Source of the DNA: Areca catechu
Taxonomy: Eukaryota; Streptophyta; Magnoliopsida; Arecales; Arecaceae
Direction: 5' to 3'
Assembly: GCA_021397845.1 (NCBI GenBank)
Contig: CM038048.1
Coordinates: 35,958,727-36,022,726 of the forward strand
DNA: 64,000 nucleotides
Below, piece by piece: positions 21,611 through 32,123 of this stretch (positions are counted from its first letter, which is position 1; every line of letters starts with the position of its first letter). The notes beneath the pieces were generated by a model. It did not search any database. It had not been told where the DNA came from and saw only the letters and a program-made list of their open reading frames with translations. The position numbers and the translations under genes are program-made.

Positions 21611-23323
21611 TGGTGTGGGCATCAGGATCCGACAGAGGCTCCTCACCCTCTATGAATCTCGGATTAGGGTTCCAATTCTGTGAGTCCTGTGCCTATGAGC
21701 CAAAGTATTTTTATAATTTTTAGTCTTGTACCTTGACCAATTTGGGTCAAGTTTAGGTCATGGGTCCTGTATTTTTTTTTGGTTCGAGTCTGAGTTTGGA
21801 TTGGGCCCAAGCCCAATTGAAGTCAACCTGGCTTTAAAGACCAAGTCAAGTCCTTGTGGGCCACCCCAACTCTTTCACTTGGAAAGATGCCAACACAGGT
21901 GCCACCTCAGCCACCTATGTGGCGCCACATCAGTTGCCACTTGGACATCCAAGGAAGGAAACAAGGAGGCGCCCTCATGCATTCCACACGCCCTCTCCAT
22001 GCCTTTTTCTCTTGGGCGACCTTGGAAGGAGGAGACATCATCCCCCTCTTCCCTCCCCCACATCATGCCATGATCCATCAAAATATTGGGCGTTGAAGAT
22101 TCTTGAAGAGACCAAGCCACAAAGCAAGCCATCTTCCAAGCCTTCTTCCCAAAGTGTTCATGCAAGAATGGAAGGTCAAAGGACACACTCCCCTTTCCAA
22201 GCCTTCAACCTTGCAATACCCAAAGCTCCCTCCATTTGGTCGGCCATGAATCACTCCAAGTGGGCGTTGAAGGATCAAAGGAAGCACATCCCTTCAAGCA
22301 AGCCTTGTTCCATGTTTTCTTCCCAAATTGAACATGCAAAGAGGAAATCAAGGGACCAATTCCCCCTCTCCAAGCCCTCCCACATGCCATGCCAATCCTC
22401 TCCTCCATTTGGTCGGCCATGAAGAGCTTTCTCTTCTATGTGGGCGCCAACTTTTTGGGGTTGTAATTTGGGTTCAAGGGTTTTGAATAATTTGAATTCA
22501 AAAGGGCCTTGGATGCCTATTTAAAGGACCCAATCCCTCCATTGTAAAGCTATTGAATGATTGAATGAAAAGAATTTGATTTGTTTATCCTCCAACCATT
22601 GTCTCCTAGACTAGGTTTGAGTGAAGTTACCTTCGTCCCCAGGGACGTCGAGTGGTGTGAGGCCACCTGTCCATCGCCCCAGGGCGTCGCGAGACCTTCG
22701 TCCTCCTAGACATTGAGTGGTGTGAGGCCACAATCCTTCGTCCTCCGGGACGTCGCGGGTGCGAGGCCCCAAGTTATCTCCTTCTTCGACTTCGAATCCA
22801 GCCGGACACCGGCTCGAAGCCCCTTCTCAACCCATCTTAGTCCCTTTCGGTACTTCTCTCCATTTTGCTAATCCCTATTTTGTTTGCCTACAGGTCCTCC
22901 CTGGCATCTCGGGCACCGGAGACAGTTGGCTTTGCCATCGCGACCTACCGACCGAAGCCAGCGCTTCCATGGTTTGACTGCTCGGGCATCCAGGCCGCAT
23001 CCGTCGAGTTGAGCGATCTCTGCATCGGGCACTTCAGACGTGTGAGGTTTGCTTTCTTATCTCATAAGTAGGTATTGTATTTCGAGCTTAGTCCTACCGG
23101 GATTTTTTAATCCCGGGATCCTGTTCTCGTTTCACTATTTAGGATTTGAACTGCTAGTATAAGCTTCCGTTATTCATTTCTCGTATTTCTAGTCTTTGCT
23201 TGTGATCGGGAATCAAAACCCTAAGAAAAGAAAAACATCTAAAATTCTTCAACTATCAAAAAAAAATTCCCTTTGCATCTTAAGCATCCATACTTAGCAT
23301 CACTAGCCCCTCACTCCACACCA
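21611..23323 (+). repeat. 3' LTR of chromovirus
   Basis: Full-length LTR, 1713 bp, TGGTGTGG to CCACACCA. Contains repeated modules: CCATTTGGTCGGCCATGAA at about 22231 and 22402 within a near-duplicated block, and four copies of a GGGACGTCG-type unit followed by GTGTGAGGCC or similar at about 22630-22770. No long open frame that looks like a gene. Confidence 0.93.
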
Positions 23324-23328
23324 GATGG

Positions 23329-24031
23329 TGTCCACAGGAAGTCCATCAGTTGATGAAGAAGTATTTTATTAATTCAAAGCTAGAAAGAAAAAAGCATCAA
23401 AGAACAAGGTAGGTGGATCGCAGACCTACAGAATCACCTTTTTATTACTCCAGGTAGTCAGAGAGAGCATCTATTCCTTCTGATAGGGAGGCACAGATGG
23501 AGGTTTCCATTCAAGCGAGCTTGTATGAGCAGAGGCAGGTAGAGGAGATGGCCAGACATAAACAGTGATTTGGGCCAACAGTTTTTGAGTCGAGATCGGG
23601 ATTTGGCTTTGCCGGTATTGCAGGAGAGTTTGAGATAGTTTAGGAGGATCTTAGTCAGAGAGTCCGTCAGGAGCACCAATCATATTACATCCATGTTGGA
23701 AGCATTTGGTAGTAGAAGGAAGTCCTCTAGAGATATTCCAGCATGAGCCACTATATATGATGTCGATCCACATGTCCTTCCTAGCAAAGATTCCAAACAA
23801 CAGAGGATTGACACCATGCTGTAAAAGGATAAAAAGAAGGATATGTGATAGGCCATCGAATTCTGGATCTATTTCAGTCATATCCCAGTGCACGCAGCAG
23901 ACAATCCATATTATCGTTCTGCTATTTCATCTATACAGATTGCTGGTACATGTATAGATCCTCCAAGATCGAGGAATATTTATGGTCAGCTTCAAGATAA
24001 TAATAAGGAGCTAAAAAATTAGATTGTCTCC
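23329..24031 (+). pseudogene. hAT transposase part 2: linker and start of DUF659
   Basis: Continues the BED finger directly: WCPQEVHQLMKKYFINSKLE at 23327-23390 is the usual sequence after the finger. The end reads HAADNPYYRSAISSIQIAG (about 23890-23946), matching IPF-A-NPY-x-M--AI-x-G of DUF659. The last five bases TCTCC (24027-24031) are the left duplication of the Tat element. Stops at 23369 and elsewhere. Confidence 0.78.
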
Positions 24032-24628
24032 TGTTGCTGCGCCTTCCCCTGGACTGGGCTGGGTCGGCTACGCTGGAGAGCTTCTCTGCCGGTCGACCTG
24101 CACCTACACAAAACCCCCTGAGCGCCGGAGGTGCTTCGGCGGGGGACACTCCGATGCTTAAGTTAGCAGGGGATCTGGAGTAATAGAATGGAGAGAATTG
24201 AAAGAGAATCTCACACGGGAAAGGAAGAGGATACTTAGCCTTGAGCAGAGGTTCCCCGAGCACCTTTTATAGCATGGAATGCTGCCAATTCTGTTAGGGG
24301 ATAGGCTAACAAAGCCCTAATTTGCCCCTAGGAGGATCAGAGTGATGGCGAGGTGGCACAGAGTCGTGGCCGCGTCGTGGAGTTTTTCAACATAATTCTG
24401 GTACCAGCTGGAAAGGAGCTTCTGGAATCATCGAGGTATCCTTGGATGAGAATGGAGCGGTTGGACCTTTATTTCGGTGGGTCGGCCTTCTGGGAAGAAA
24501 TCAGTCAGGATCTTCGCGGGAGTCGATCGGGCAGACCTCGAAGGAAGGGGTTGCTCGGACCCTCCTCCCACGGGCTAGCCGGTTGGACCCCTGGGCCGGT
24601 ACAACCCAGGATCAGCCGAATGGGTACA
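24032..24628 (-). repeat. 3' LTR of outer Tat element
   Basis: 597 bp, matches 45581-46182 with scattered differences. On the minus strand TATAAAAGG lies at 24264-24272, a probable TATA box. Confidence 0.94.
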
Positions 24629-24646
24629 ACAGTTGCCCCCTGCTCC
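24629..24646 (-). promoter_or_regulatory. Polypurine tract of outer Tat element
   Basis: On the minus strand the 3' LTR is preceded by GGAGCAGGGGGCAACTG, a purine tract in the expected place for plus-strand priming. Confidence 0.75.
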
Positions 24647-25076
24647 TAAGCTTTAAGGGGGTACATGGCCTCAAAGGATAGGAGTACTGTTTTTGTATAG
24701 GTCGCGCCCGTTCGAGCCTGATCCGGAATCATTGCGCTGAACTGCTTCGAATCTTCCACGATCGGCTTCCCGAATAGGTGTCAGTCCCGGATTGGGGCAC
24801 AGGAGTTGCAGTTAATGCGGATGTGGCACCATGATGAAGGGCCAGGTTGGTCAGCATGGCTGGAATGGAGGGACGTGCCACACCATGTGGCAGCATCTGA
24901 GCGGCCGACATCGCTCCCCAGGCAGTCTTTGCATCGCTGATCCGGCATTCACGCGGATCGCCGCCTGCCTGTTGTGATCAACTCGTCACTTCGGTCTCTG
25001 AGGCATGGATAATCGCGTCTCCCGACGGGCCGGTTGGAGCGCCCACGAAGCGAGTACATAGCCCCCTCAAGAGACC

Positions 25077-25085
25077 TATAAAAGG
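25077..25085 (+). promoter_or_regulatory. TATA box ahead of the antisense extra ORF
   Basis: TATAAAAGG on the plus strand, 132 bases before the ATG at 25217, followed by a CT-rich leader (CTTCTCCTTCTTCTGC). It suggests that the extra ORF has its own promoter independent of the LTR. Inferred from sequence alone. Confidence 0.6.
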
Positions 25086-25216
25086 AGGGGGAGGTGCTCT
25101 AGGAGAATTTTCCGCTGCACCTGCTCCATGAGAGAAAGCTTCTCCTTCTTCTGCAAAACCAGGCTTCTAGGAGTTCAACCTCAGGTTAGTCTCCCAGTCT
25201 TCCTCCTCTAGTTTCA

Positions 25217-27327
25217 ATGGCATCCAGTAGTCGAGGGTCGATCCGTAAACCTAGGGAGCCAGGGCCGAGTGAGATCCCATCGGTCATGACCTGAGAATGG
25301 GCCGAGAACCTTAGGGCCGTATATGCCATCCCTTCCACCCTGCACCTAACGCTCCCAGGCCGAGAGGGAAGAGCAAACAATCCATTGGGTCCGGGGACCC
25401 TCCCAATGTACGAAGCCCACATTAAGGCTGGTTTGAGGTTTCCTCTGCACCCTTTCTTTGTCGAGGTTTTTAACTTCTATAGGATAACCCCGGTGCAGCT
25501 GACCCCGAACAGTATTCGGGTAATATGCTACTTCATTATGTTGTGCCGGAGAGCCGAGATCAACCCTAGGTTATCCTTCTTTGGCAGCTTTTTCCTTTTG
25601 AAGAAAGACTTTAGGAGCCGGGAGTGGTGGATGTTCTGTCCCCGTCCCGACCGAAAGATCTTGAAATGCCTTCCGTCGGCCATCCACGGGTGGAAGGCCC
25701 GATTTTTCCTTGTGAGCAGCCTCCAACCCTGGGGGTTCGAGCCTTTGTGGAGGGAGCCGTGGCCAAGGCTCCGTGAGGGGAGGTCGATTCTGATAGTCGA
25801 CCAGGCCAAGTTCAATGAGATCAGCGGGGCTAGCCTAACCGCGGCATACGAACTGTTGGGGGAGTATGTCCTTCACCAGGTGGGAATCAGCCTTCAAAGA
25901 TCTTAGGCAAGGGCCGACCTCTTCCCTCTAGCTCATTCTCGAGTCTGTCGCTTCTTTTATTCATTTTGGTTTTTCCTTGCAATAGGAAGGAGGATGCAGA
26001 AGATTGACAAGGCCAAGGTCATTCAGCGGGCAGTGCGGAAGAGGGCCGTCCTAGATCCGACTCCAACGCAGCTGTAGAGAGACAAAAGAAAAGGCGGGAG
26101 GAGAAATGACCGGTGCCTGTGGTAGACGTGGACTCTGGTGAAGACGACCCCCCCTTACGGAGGTGTTGGCGAGGAAGGCACTGGGGCCTTCCGTTCCTGC
26201 CGGGAGGTCGGCTGCCCGACCGAGGTAGGAACGGCTAGAACTACTTGGCAAAGTAGCGGCGCCAGCCCCTCCGCCCGTCGGCCAGGAGGAGACGGTTCCC
26301 TTGGCGGACAAGGGGAAGGGTCGGCCGCAGGAGGAGCGGCCGAAAGCGAAGTGGCCGAAGTAGAATCCGAAGAAGAGATCCGTCAGGAGGCATTCCAACA
26401 TTGGCATGCCCTGGACACCCAAGGAAGGCGTGGAGTTTGCTCAGGGGAGCCATGATGGATGCCGATTAGGAGCTGTCAATTCAGAGAAATCTGAGTGACG
26501 TGGTCGCAGAATTCTATCGCGACCTCATGAGGATAAAATACTTCTTTTACTCTTGTTTTTTTTTTGGTCTTGTGTAGTACTAACCTAGCCTTGTGTTTGT
26601 AGCTTCTGCATGGCATTTTTTAATGGACAACGGCATCGGTCGGGTGCTGTACGCGGCCAAGACCTTTGCCAAGAAGGTGCAGGAGCTAGAGGTGGCCCAA
26701 GCGGCCACAGAGGCATCCTAAAATCTTCAGAGGAAAGGTTGTCGGCTATTCAAGCGGAGGCCGAGTTGTCGAGGGAGGCGCTGAGGGAGGCGGAGTTGGC
26801 TGGCCGACCGGGAGGCCAGACTGAAGAAGAAGAAAGCAAAGTAGACTCCCTTACCCGCCGGCTACAAGATGGAAGAGCAACTTGCCGAGGCCGACAAGAA
26901 GGTCCAGGCCGAGCGGGAGGCTATGGTGAAGTTGGCGCTCCAGCTTGAGGAAGCCAAAGAACCGGCGGCGGGGCAGGCCCGGGATGCCGTGACGAAGTAC
27001 AAGGCTTTAGACAACTTCACGGAAGAGGTAGAGGAGGCAGCGTCGGCCTTCTACACAAAGGGCTACGACGACTGCCGGAAGAAAGTGGCCGGACTCTTCC
27101 CAGAGCTTGATCTGTTGGGCGCCGAACTAAGGGGGCCAGCGGAGGAGGAAGAGCACCTGACGGATGCTAGGGACGAGCCCCAGGCTGAAGGCCATGTGGA
27201 AGAGAGTAGGGTCGAAGCTCCAGTGTTAGCTGATGTAGGGACGGCGGATGTCCCAATTGACACTCCGATGGCAGCGAGCAGGGTCAAAGCTGAGGTCCTT
27301 GCCGCACCTTTCGCGGGTCCGACCTAA
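25217..27327 (+). pseudogene. Antisense extra ORF of outer Tat element
   Basis: Lies on the strand opposite gag-pol. Exon 1: ATG at 25217 (MASSSRGSIRKPREPG), one in-frame TGA at 25292, then open to 25904 with RAVYAIPSTLHLTLPG, GLRFPLHPFFVEVFNFYRI, QLTPNSIRVICYFIMLCR and GWKARFFLV. This resembles plant proteins annotated 'putative gypsy type transposon' (PF04195, from memory). A second exon probably starts after TTGCAATAG at 25985 with a Glu/Ser-rich linker to about 26450. A third begins after TTTGTAG at about 26601 and becomes a coiled coil (26869-27030, EEQLAEADKKVQAEREAM), then FYTKGYDDCRKKVAGLFPEL and an acidic tail ending at 27325. Frameshifts occur at 26650-26870. Function unknown. Confidence 0.8.
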
Positions 27328-27562
27328 AGAGTTTGTAAAGGTCTGACCCTCTTTTGTAACCGACCTCTTGGATCTTAATAGAAGAACCCTTTTGATATTC
27401 TTAGTGTATATTGATGTGTATAGAGTTGGGTACTTTTCTGTTTCTCCTCGAAATTCTTCTAAGTATTTTCGGTCGGCTCTTTAGGACCATAAGTTTTTCG
27501 AGATAGCTAACGGGAATTAGCTTATTCCGAACTTTAGAACTTATGCATTTTTTTCAAGTACT

Positions 27563-28215
27563 GATCCGTCGGCTGGTCCGAAGTTAAGATTCGCGGGATG
27601 GCCAATGAACCGCAGCTCAGTCCGAACTCAAGTACTCAGAATTTGTCCAAGCACTGGTCCGTCGGCTTGTCCAAATTGAGGCCGGATCTCCATGTGCATT
27701 GTCTTAGAGCCTCTGCCGACCGGGGTCGGACTTTCGGAGTGGGCTGCCTTGGAGCCTCTACCGTCGGCTGGTCCGAAGTTAAGATTCGCGGGATGGCCAT
27801 GAACCGCAGCTCAGTCCGAACTCAAGTACTCAGAAATTTGTCCAGCGGGATGGCCAATGAACCGCAGCTCAGTCCGAACTCAAGTACTCAAATTTGTCCA
27901 AGCACTGGTCCGTCGGCTTGTCCAAATTTGAGGCCGGATCTCCATGTGCATTGTCTTAGAGCCTCTGCCGACCGGGGTCGGACTTTCGGAAGTGGGCTGC
28001 CTTGGGCCCTCTACCCCGACCGGGGTCGGACTTTCGAAGTGGGTTGCCCTAGAGCCTCTACCGACCGGGATCGGACTTTCGGAAGGGGCTGCCCTAGAGC
28101 CTCTGCCAACTGGGATCGGACTTTCGGAGGTGGGCTGCCCTAGAGCCTCTGCCGATCGGGTTTGGACTTTTGGAGGTGGGCTGCCCTAGAGCCTCTACCG
28201 ACCGGAGTCGGACTT
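27563..28215. repeat. Tandem-repeat array between aORF and integrase (outer Tat)
   Basis: Two repeat types. Type 1, about 80 bp, has GTCGGCTGGTCCGAAGTTAAG and ATGAACCGCAGCTCAG, at about 27567, 27762 and, truncated, 27847. Type 2, about 45-50 bp, has GGTCGGACTTTCGGA and GCCCTAGAGCCTCT, about seven times from 27715 to 28215. The array separates the ends of convergent pol and the antisense ORF. Confidence 0.9.
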
Positions 28216-28227
28216 TCAGAAGCTTCA

Positions 28228-29340
28228 TGAAAGAAGTTGTAGACTTTATTGATAATATCTACGAAGGTGTCTACATTCCACGGGCGTACTATCTGTCGTC
28301 CGTTCCAAATGCTCGAGTTGGTAGGTTCCAGCCCGAATCACTTCAACGACTCGATAGGGGCCTTCCTAACTGGGGAAAAGTTTCCCCTGCTCGGTTGGCT
28401 TCGAAATCTCCGTCCTTCTGCAAACCAGGTCTCCGACTTGGAAGGTTTGTGCCTTGACCGTGAATTGTAATATCTAGTCATCCTCTGACGGTAATCGCCA
28501 TCTTTAAGCTTGTCTAGAGCCTGGTTTCTTCCAGCAAATCCAATTCAGCCCTCCGTTGCTCCAAGTTGGTCGCTCATGAAATGATAAATCCGCAGGGATT
28601 GCAGAGAGATCTCCACGGGGATGACCTCCTCGCTTCCATAGGTTAAGTTGAATGGATTTCTCCGGTCGCCGCTCGGGCTGTCGTCTGATATGCGCATAGC
28701 ATCGAGTGAAGCTCTTCTGCCTAAAGCCCTTTGGCTTCGTTCAGCTGGGTTTTTAGCGCATGCAGGATCGTTCGATTAGTGACTTCAGCCTCTTCATTGA
28801 ATTGAGGGTGGTCAACCGATGTGAGCCGATGGGAGATGTTGTATTGCTGATAGAAATCTCGAAACTTATAATTGTCAAACTATCTTCGTTATTAGTAATG
28901 ATTGTCCGCGAATACCGAACCGGAGATAATGTATTCCGGATGAAGTTTTCCACCTTAGCCTCCGTTATTTGTGCTAATGCTTCGGTTTCTACCCATTTGG
29001 TGAAGTAATCAATGGCCACAAGAAGGAATTTGTGTTGCCCGGATGCTGGTGGAAAGGGTTCCAGGATATCCATGCCCCATTGTGCAAATGGCCAAGGAGC
29101 CGTAAGCGGGGTCAGCTGGCTGGCGGCTGCCTCTGGATACTAGCATACCTCTGACATGCATCGCACTTTCGTATGAAGTTCGACGCGTCTTTCTGAATCG
29201 TAGGCTAATAATATCCCGCCAGATAATTTTATAAGCTAGGGATCTCCCTCCAAGGTGTCATCGCAGATGCCTTCATGTACCTCCCTGGTTGCATAATCCG
29301 TGTCGGTCGTCCAAATACTTCAGCATGGTTGTGAAAATGA
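28228..29340 (-). pseudogene. Outer Tat integrase
   Basis: Zinc-finger region near 29340-29110 is very degraded. Core at 29073-28753: MDILEPFPPASGQHKFLLVA, IDYFTKWVETEAL (first Asp), then IITNNEDS where D-N-G is usual, so the second catalytic Asp appears replaced by Asn (codon at about 28890). EEAEVTNRTI (Glu) follows near 28790 in another frame. The C-terminal part (EEVIPVEISL, QRMTRYYNSR) reaches about 28300. Stops and frame changes are common. Confidence 0.85.
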
Positions 29341-29691
29341 TCGCTTGTAGAGGGTCCCATCGAGGATGACATACTTAGAAGCAGTCAAGCGTATACGCTT
29401 AGCTTCGGCCGGATCGTCCGGAAGAGTTCCTTGAGCCAGGAAAATATGGATGGGTCCATCCATGAAGCTTCTTGCTCGACTTGGTGAACTGCAGTCAGTT
29501 TCTTCGGCAATGTTTGGGTGCTGCAATCCTCTACAAGGTCCGGTCGAGGTGCCGGTTGCAGCAGTGGCAATCGTAACAGCATCCGCCCGGAGTTTTGCAG
29601 TTTAGGTATATGGAGAATCTCGAATAACTTAAGCCGAGATGTAAAGCCTCTTAACCTTATCCAAGTACTTAGTCAAGGTAGGGTCCCTTGC

Positions 29692-30124
29692 TTCAAACTT
29701 GCCCTTCCCTTGATTGACTACCAACTGGGAGTTTGAGAAGGCCCGTTTTGTCGATGCCTAACTCACTCGCTATCCTCAATCCTGCATGTAAGGCTTCATA
29801 CTCCGCCTTGTTGTTTGATACCTGAAATACAAAGTGTATGGGTACTCCACATTGCCCATCGGGGTCAGCTAAGATCAGGCCTACCCCACACCCCGCGAGG
29901 TTGGAAGCCCCATCCACATGAAGGGTCCAAGTTGGTTCAATCCCTTCTTTGAGATCAGCTATAGGCACTTCGGCTGTTGACGTGGCTGCCTCCGACCCCC
30001 AGGTACACTACAATAAAATTAGTAATTACCTGAGCCTTCCAAGAAGATCGGGACTGGAAGGAGATGTCGAACTCGACCAGCCTGACTGTCCACTTGGCGA
30101 GCCGTCCAGAGGTGTCCGGACTTT
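29692..30124 (-). pseudogene. Outer Tat: end of RNase H 1 and archaeal-type RNase H 2
   Basis: Directly after the inner element, PDTSGRLAKWTVRLVEFDIS continues RNase H 1. The next block, minus strand 29968-29693, reads TWTLHVDGASNLAGCGVGLI, HFVFQVSNNKAEYEALHAGL and ASELGI, a typical archaeal-type RNase H (VDGAS, NN-AEYEAL). A second RNase H between RT and integrase marks the Tat clade. Confidence 0.9.
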
Positions 30125-30129
30125 GGAGG

Positions 30130-31634
30130 TGTTGCCGTTCTCGCCGCCGCGCGCCCGTGCCTCGGATCGGCCGATCCTCCTGACCGCCTGGTGAGGGAGC
30201 CTCCCTTCCCGCGGAGACCCTGCAACAAAGGGGTTAGAGGACCCTGCCGGGGATCCCGGCGAGGAGCTCCGACGGTCAAGTCATAGACGACGAGAAGAAC
30301 AGACTCTCCAGCCGGACCCTCTAAAGGGTTCCAGACTTAGAGAGTTAACTGGTGAAGGAAACGCTCTAGGGACCAAATCTCGGCTGGGCCTCCTTTCCGA
30401 GCTCGTGCCCAGTCTTCCCCTCTCGTGATTTCTGGTTTCTCTCTCGGCGCAAGGCCTTGTGCCGGTGCTTCCTCCTTGTCCCCAGGCTAATTGGCTTACC
30501 TCGTCGTCCCCAGATTCTTCCTTCTTTATCCCCTTTCGTCGCGCATTTGTGCTTTTCTGTCTCGGGAACCCCCTCCCCCGTCCCTTCTCTTTCCCTTTCG
30601 GTGAAGGTGCCAGCGGCTTTCCGACCTCGTCCGCCGGGCCCAGCATGGGAAAGGCAAGGACAAAGAGGAGGGGAGGCGGCGCCGGCAGGGCGGCCGGTCA
30701 GCCTCGGGCCAGGTGAGAGTGCTCTCTTCCCCAAGCGTGGGCGCCATCTATTATGGGCCTGTGTCGTCAGGGTTTGCGTCTCTCTTCTGCGGGACCTGTC
30801 GGGCCGATGCTAGTGATGTTCCGCGTGCCGCCGCCCTCCGTACAGGACCCGTCTGGGATTCGTACGGCCGAGGGATGCCTCGGGGCCCGTCTCTCTCTCC
30901 CCAGGGCCCTCGCCGCGAGCAGTCTGACCTCGGCTGAGTTGGCCCGTCTCTGGGGGCACCTGGCGAGGCGAAGGATCAGCCGCACTCGGCTTAGGTGGAC
31001 CCTCCTGGGTGGACACCTGGCGAGGTGGCAGGAGTCGCCTGCTTCGGTTGAGGTGGACCGTCTCCGGTGGCCACCTGGCGAAGGACGAAGGATCAGTCGA
31101 CCTCGGCTTAGGTGGACCCCTCCCGGGTGACACCTGGCGAGGTGGCAGGAGTCGCCTGGCTTCGGCCGAGGTGGGCCCGTCTCCGGGTGACCACCTGGCG
31201 AAGGACGAAGGATCAGCCGACCTCGCTTAGGTGGACCCCTCCTGGGTGGACACCTGGCGAGGCCAGAGGTCGCCTGCTTCGGCCGAGGTTGCCCGTCTCC
31301 GGGCGGCCACCTGGCGAGGGGCGGAGAGTCGGCCGACCTCGCTTCGGTGGACCCCCCCTGGTGGACGCCTGGCGAGGCGGCAGGGAATCGCCCGACCTTG
31401 GCCGACCTCACTTAAGCGGACCCCTCCGAGCCCGGGCGCCAATGAGGTGGTAGGAACTCCGAGCCGAGCTCGACCTCGTGCGAGGGCGGTTTGCCTTAGG
31501 CAGTCGTCGTGCAGTGTAGTCTTGCCGATCCTGACTTTGAGGATATGGCGCTGACTAGGCCGGGGAAACTTATACGTGGCTCGCTCGTATTCGACGATAC
31601 CTGAGCCGGCCACGTCACTGTCACGACTGTAACA
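30130..31634 (-). repeat. 3' LTR of inner Tat element
   Basis: 1505 bp, homologous to 40547-42079 with many single-base indels. About 30945-31410 is a tandem array of roughly 120-bp units (GGTGGACCC, GGACACCTGGCGAGG, CGTCTCCGG, GAAGGATCAGCCGACCTCG), four units, also in the other LTR. Confidence 0.94.
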
Positions 31635-31657
31635 GTTGCCCCCCAGCCCCCCGTTCC
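31635..31657 (-). promoter_or_regulatory. Polypurine tract of inner Tat element
   Basis: On the minus strand two runs, GGGGGGCTGGGGGGCAAC, end directly at the 3' LTR. Confidence 0.75.
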
Positions 31658-32123
31658 GTCGGGATCGTGGAACGGAATGTCGGATTAAATGCGGACATGA
31701 CGTGGAGAGGCGAAGATCTTGCATCATAATTGCCACGATCCTCGTCGTCGTGGCTCGCTGCGGCTGAAGACCTATGGGGAGCCGCCACGCGCTCGCCCAC
31801 TTGCCCGTAATCAATGCGTCGCTTCGAGGCAGAGGCCATTACTCTGCTAACGAGGCATCGGTTCGGGCGTGCGCCCACGTGGCGACCATCCATTCCTGAT
31901 GCGGAATGACGTGTACGGCCGCTGTCGGTTGAGTTTGAAATGGAGGGGACTTTCCAGAACGAGGCCTTTCCCTTGCTTCGTGGGGCTTTTGCCGTAGGCT
32001 AACAACTCCTGTTGCTCGCGTCGTCTGTGCATTTTCGGTGATGTCTCCTTCTCTAGCCCCCCCTCATTCTTCTCATTTCCTTCCGATCTTCCTTCCTTTT
32101 CTTTTCTATGGCGCGCCGTCGCC

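Larger units (their letters stand above)
15569..23323 (+). mobile_element. Chromovirus-type Ty3/gypsy retrotransposon
   Basis: LTR element with ends TGGTGTGG and CCACACCA, an 8-bp terminal inverted repeat. The flanking duplication is imperfect, GATAG (15564-15568) and GATGG (23324-23328), so this is probably an older insertion. Order gag, protease, RT, RNase H, integrase, chromodomain is Ty3/gypsy. The chromodomain places it in the chromoviruses, whose integrase tail guides insertion to chromatin marks. Frameshifts and stops are frequent throughout. The 5' LTR is 501 bp and the 3' LTR 1713 bp because the 5' LTR has lost about 1.2 kb. Confidence 0.93.

Noticed and set aside
21726..22422. Open frames of 115 and 188 codons within the chromovirus 3' LTR
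   Set aside because: They lie in LTR sequence; the first parts recur in the 5' LTR and no domain is visible.
27598..28143. 181-codon plus-strand frame with repeated GLP and RTF motifs
   Set aside because: Translation of the tandem array between pol and antisense ORF of the outer Tat.
30767..31411. 214-codon minus-strand frame rich in Pro, Gly, Arg inside an LTR
   Set aside because: Produced by GC-rich 120-bp tandem units in the LTR; a similar frame occurs in the partner LTR.
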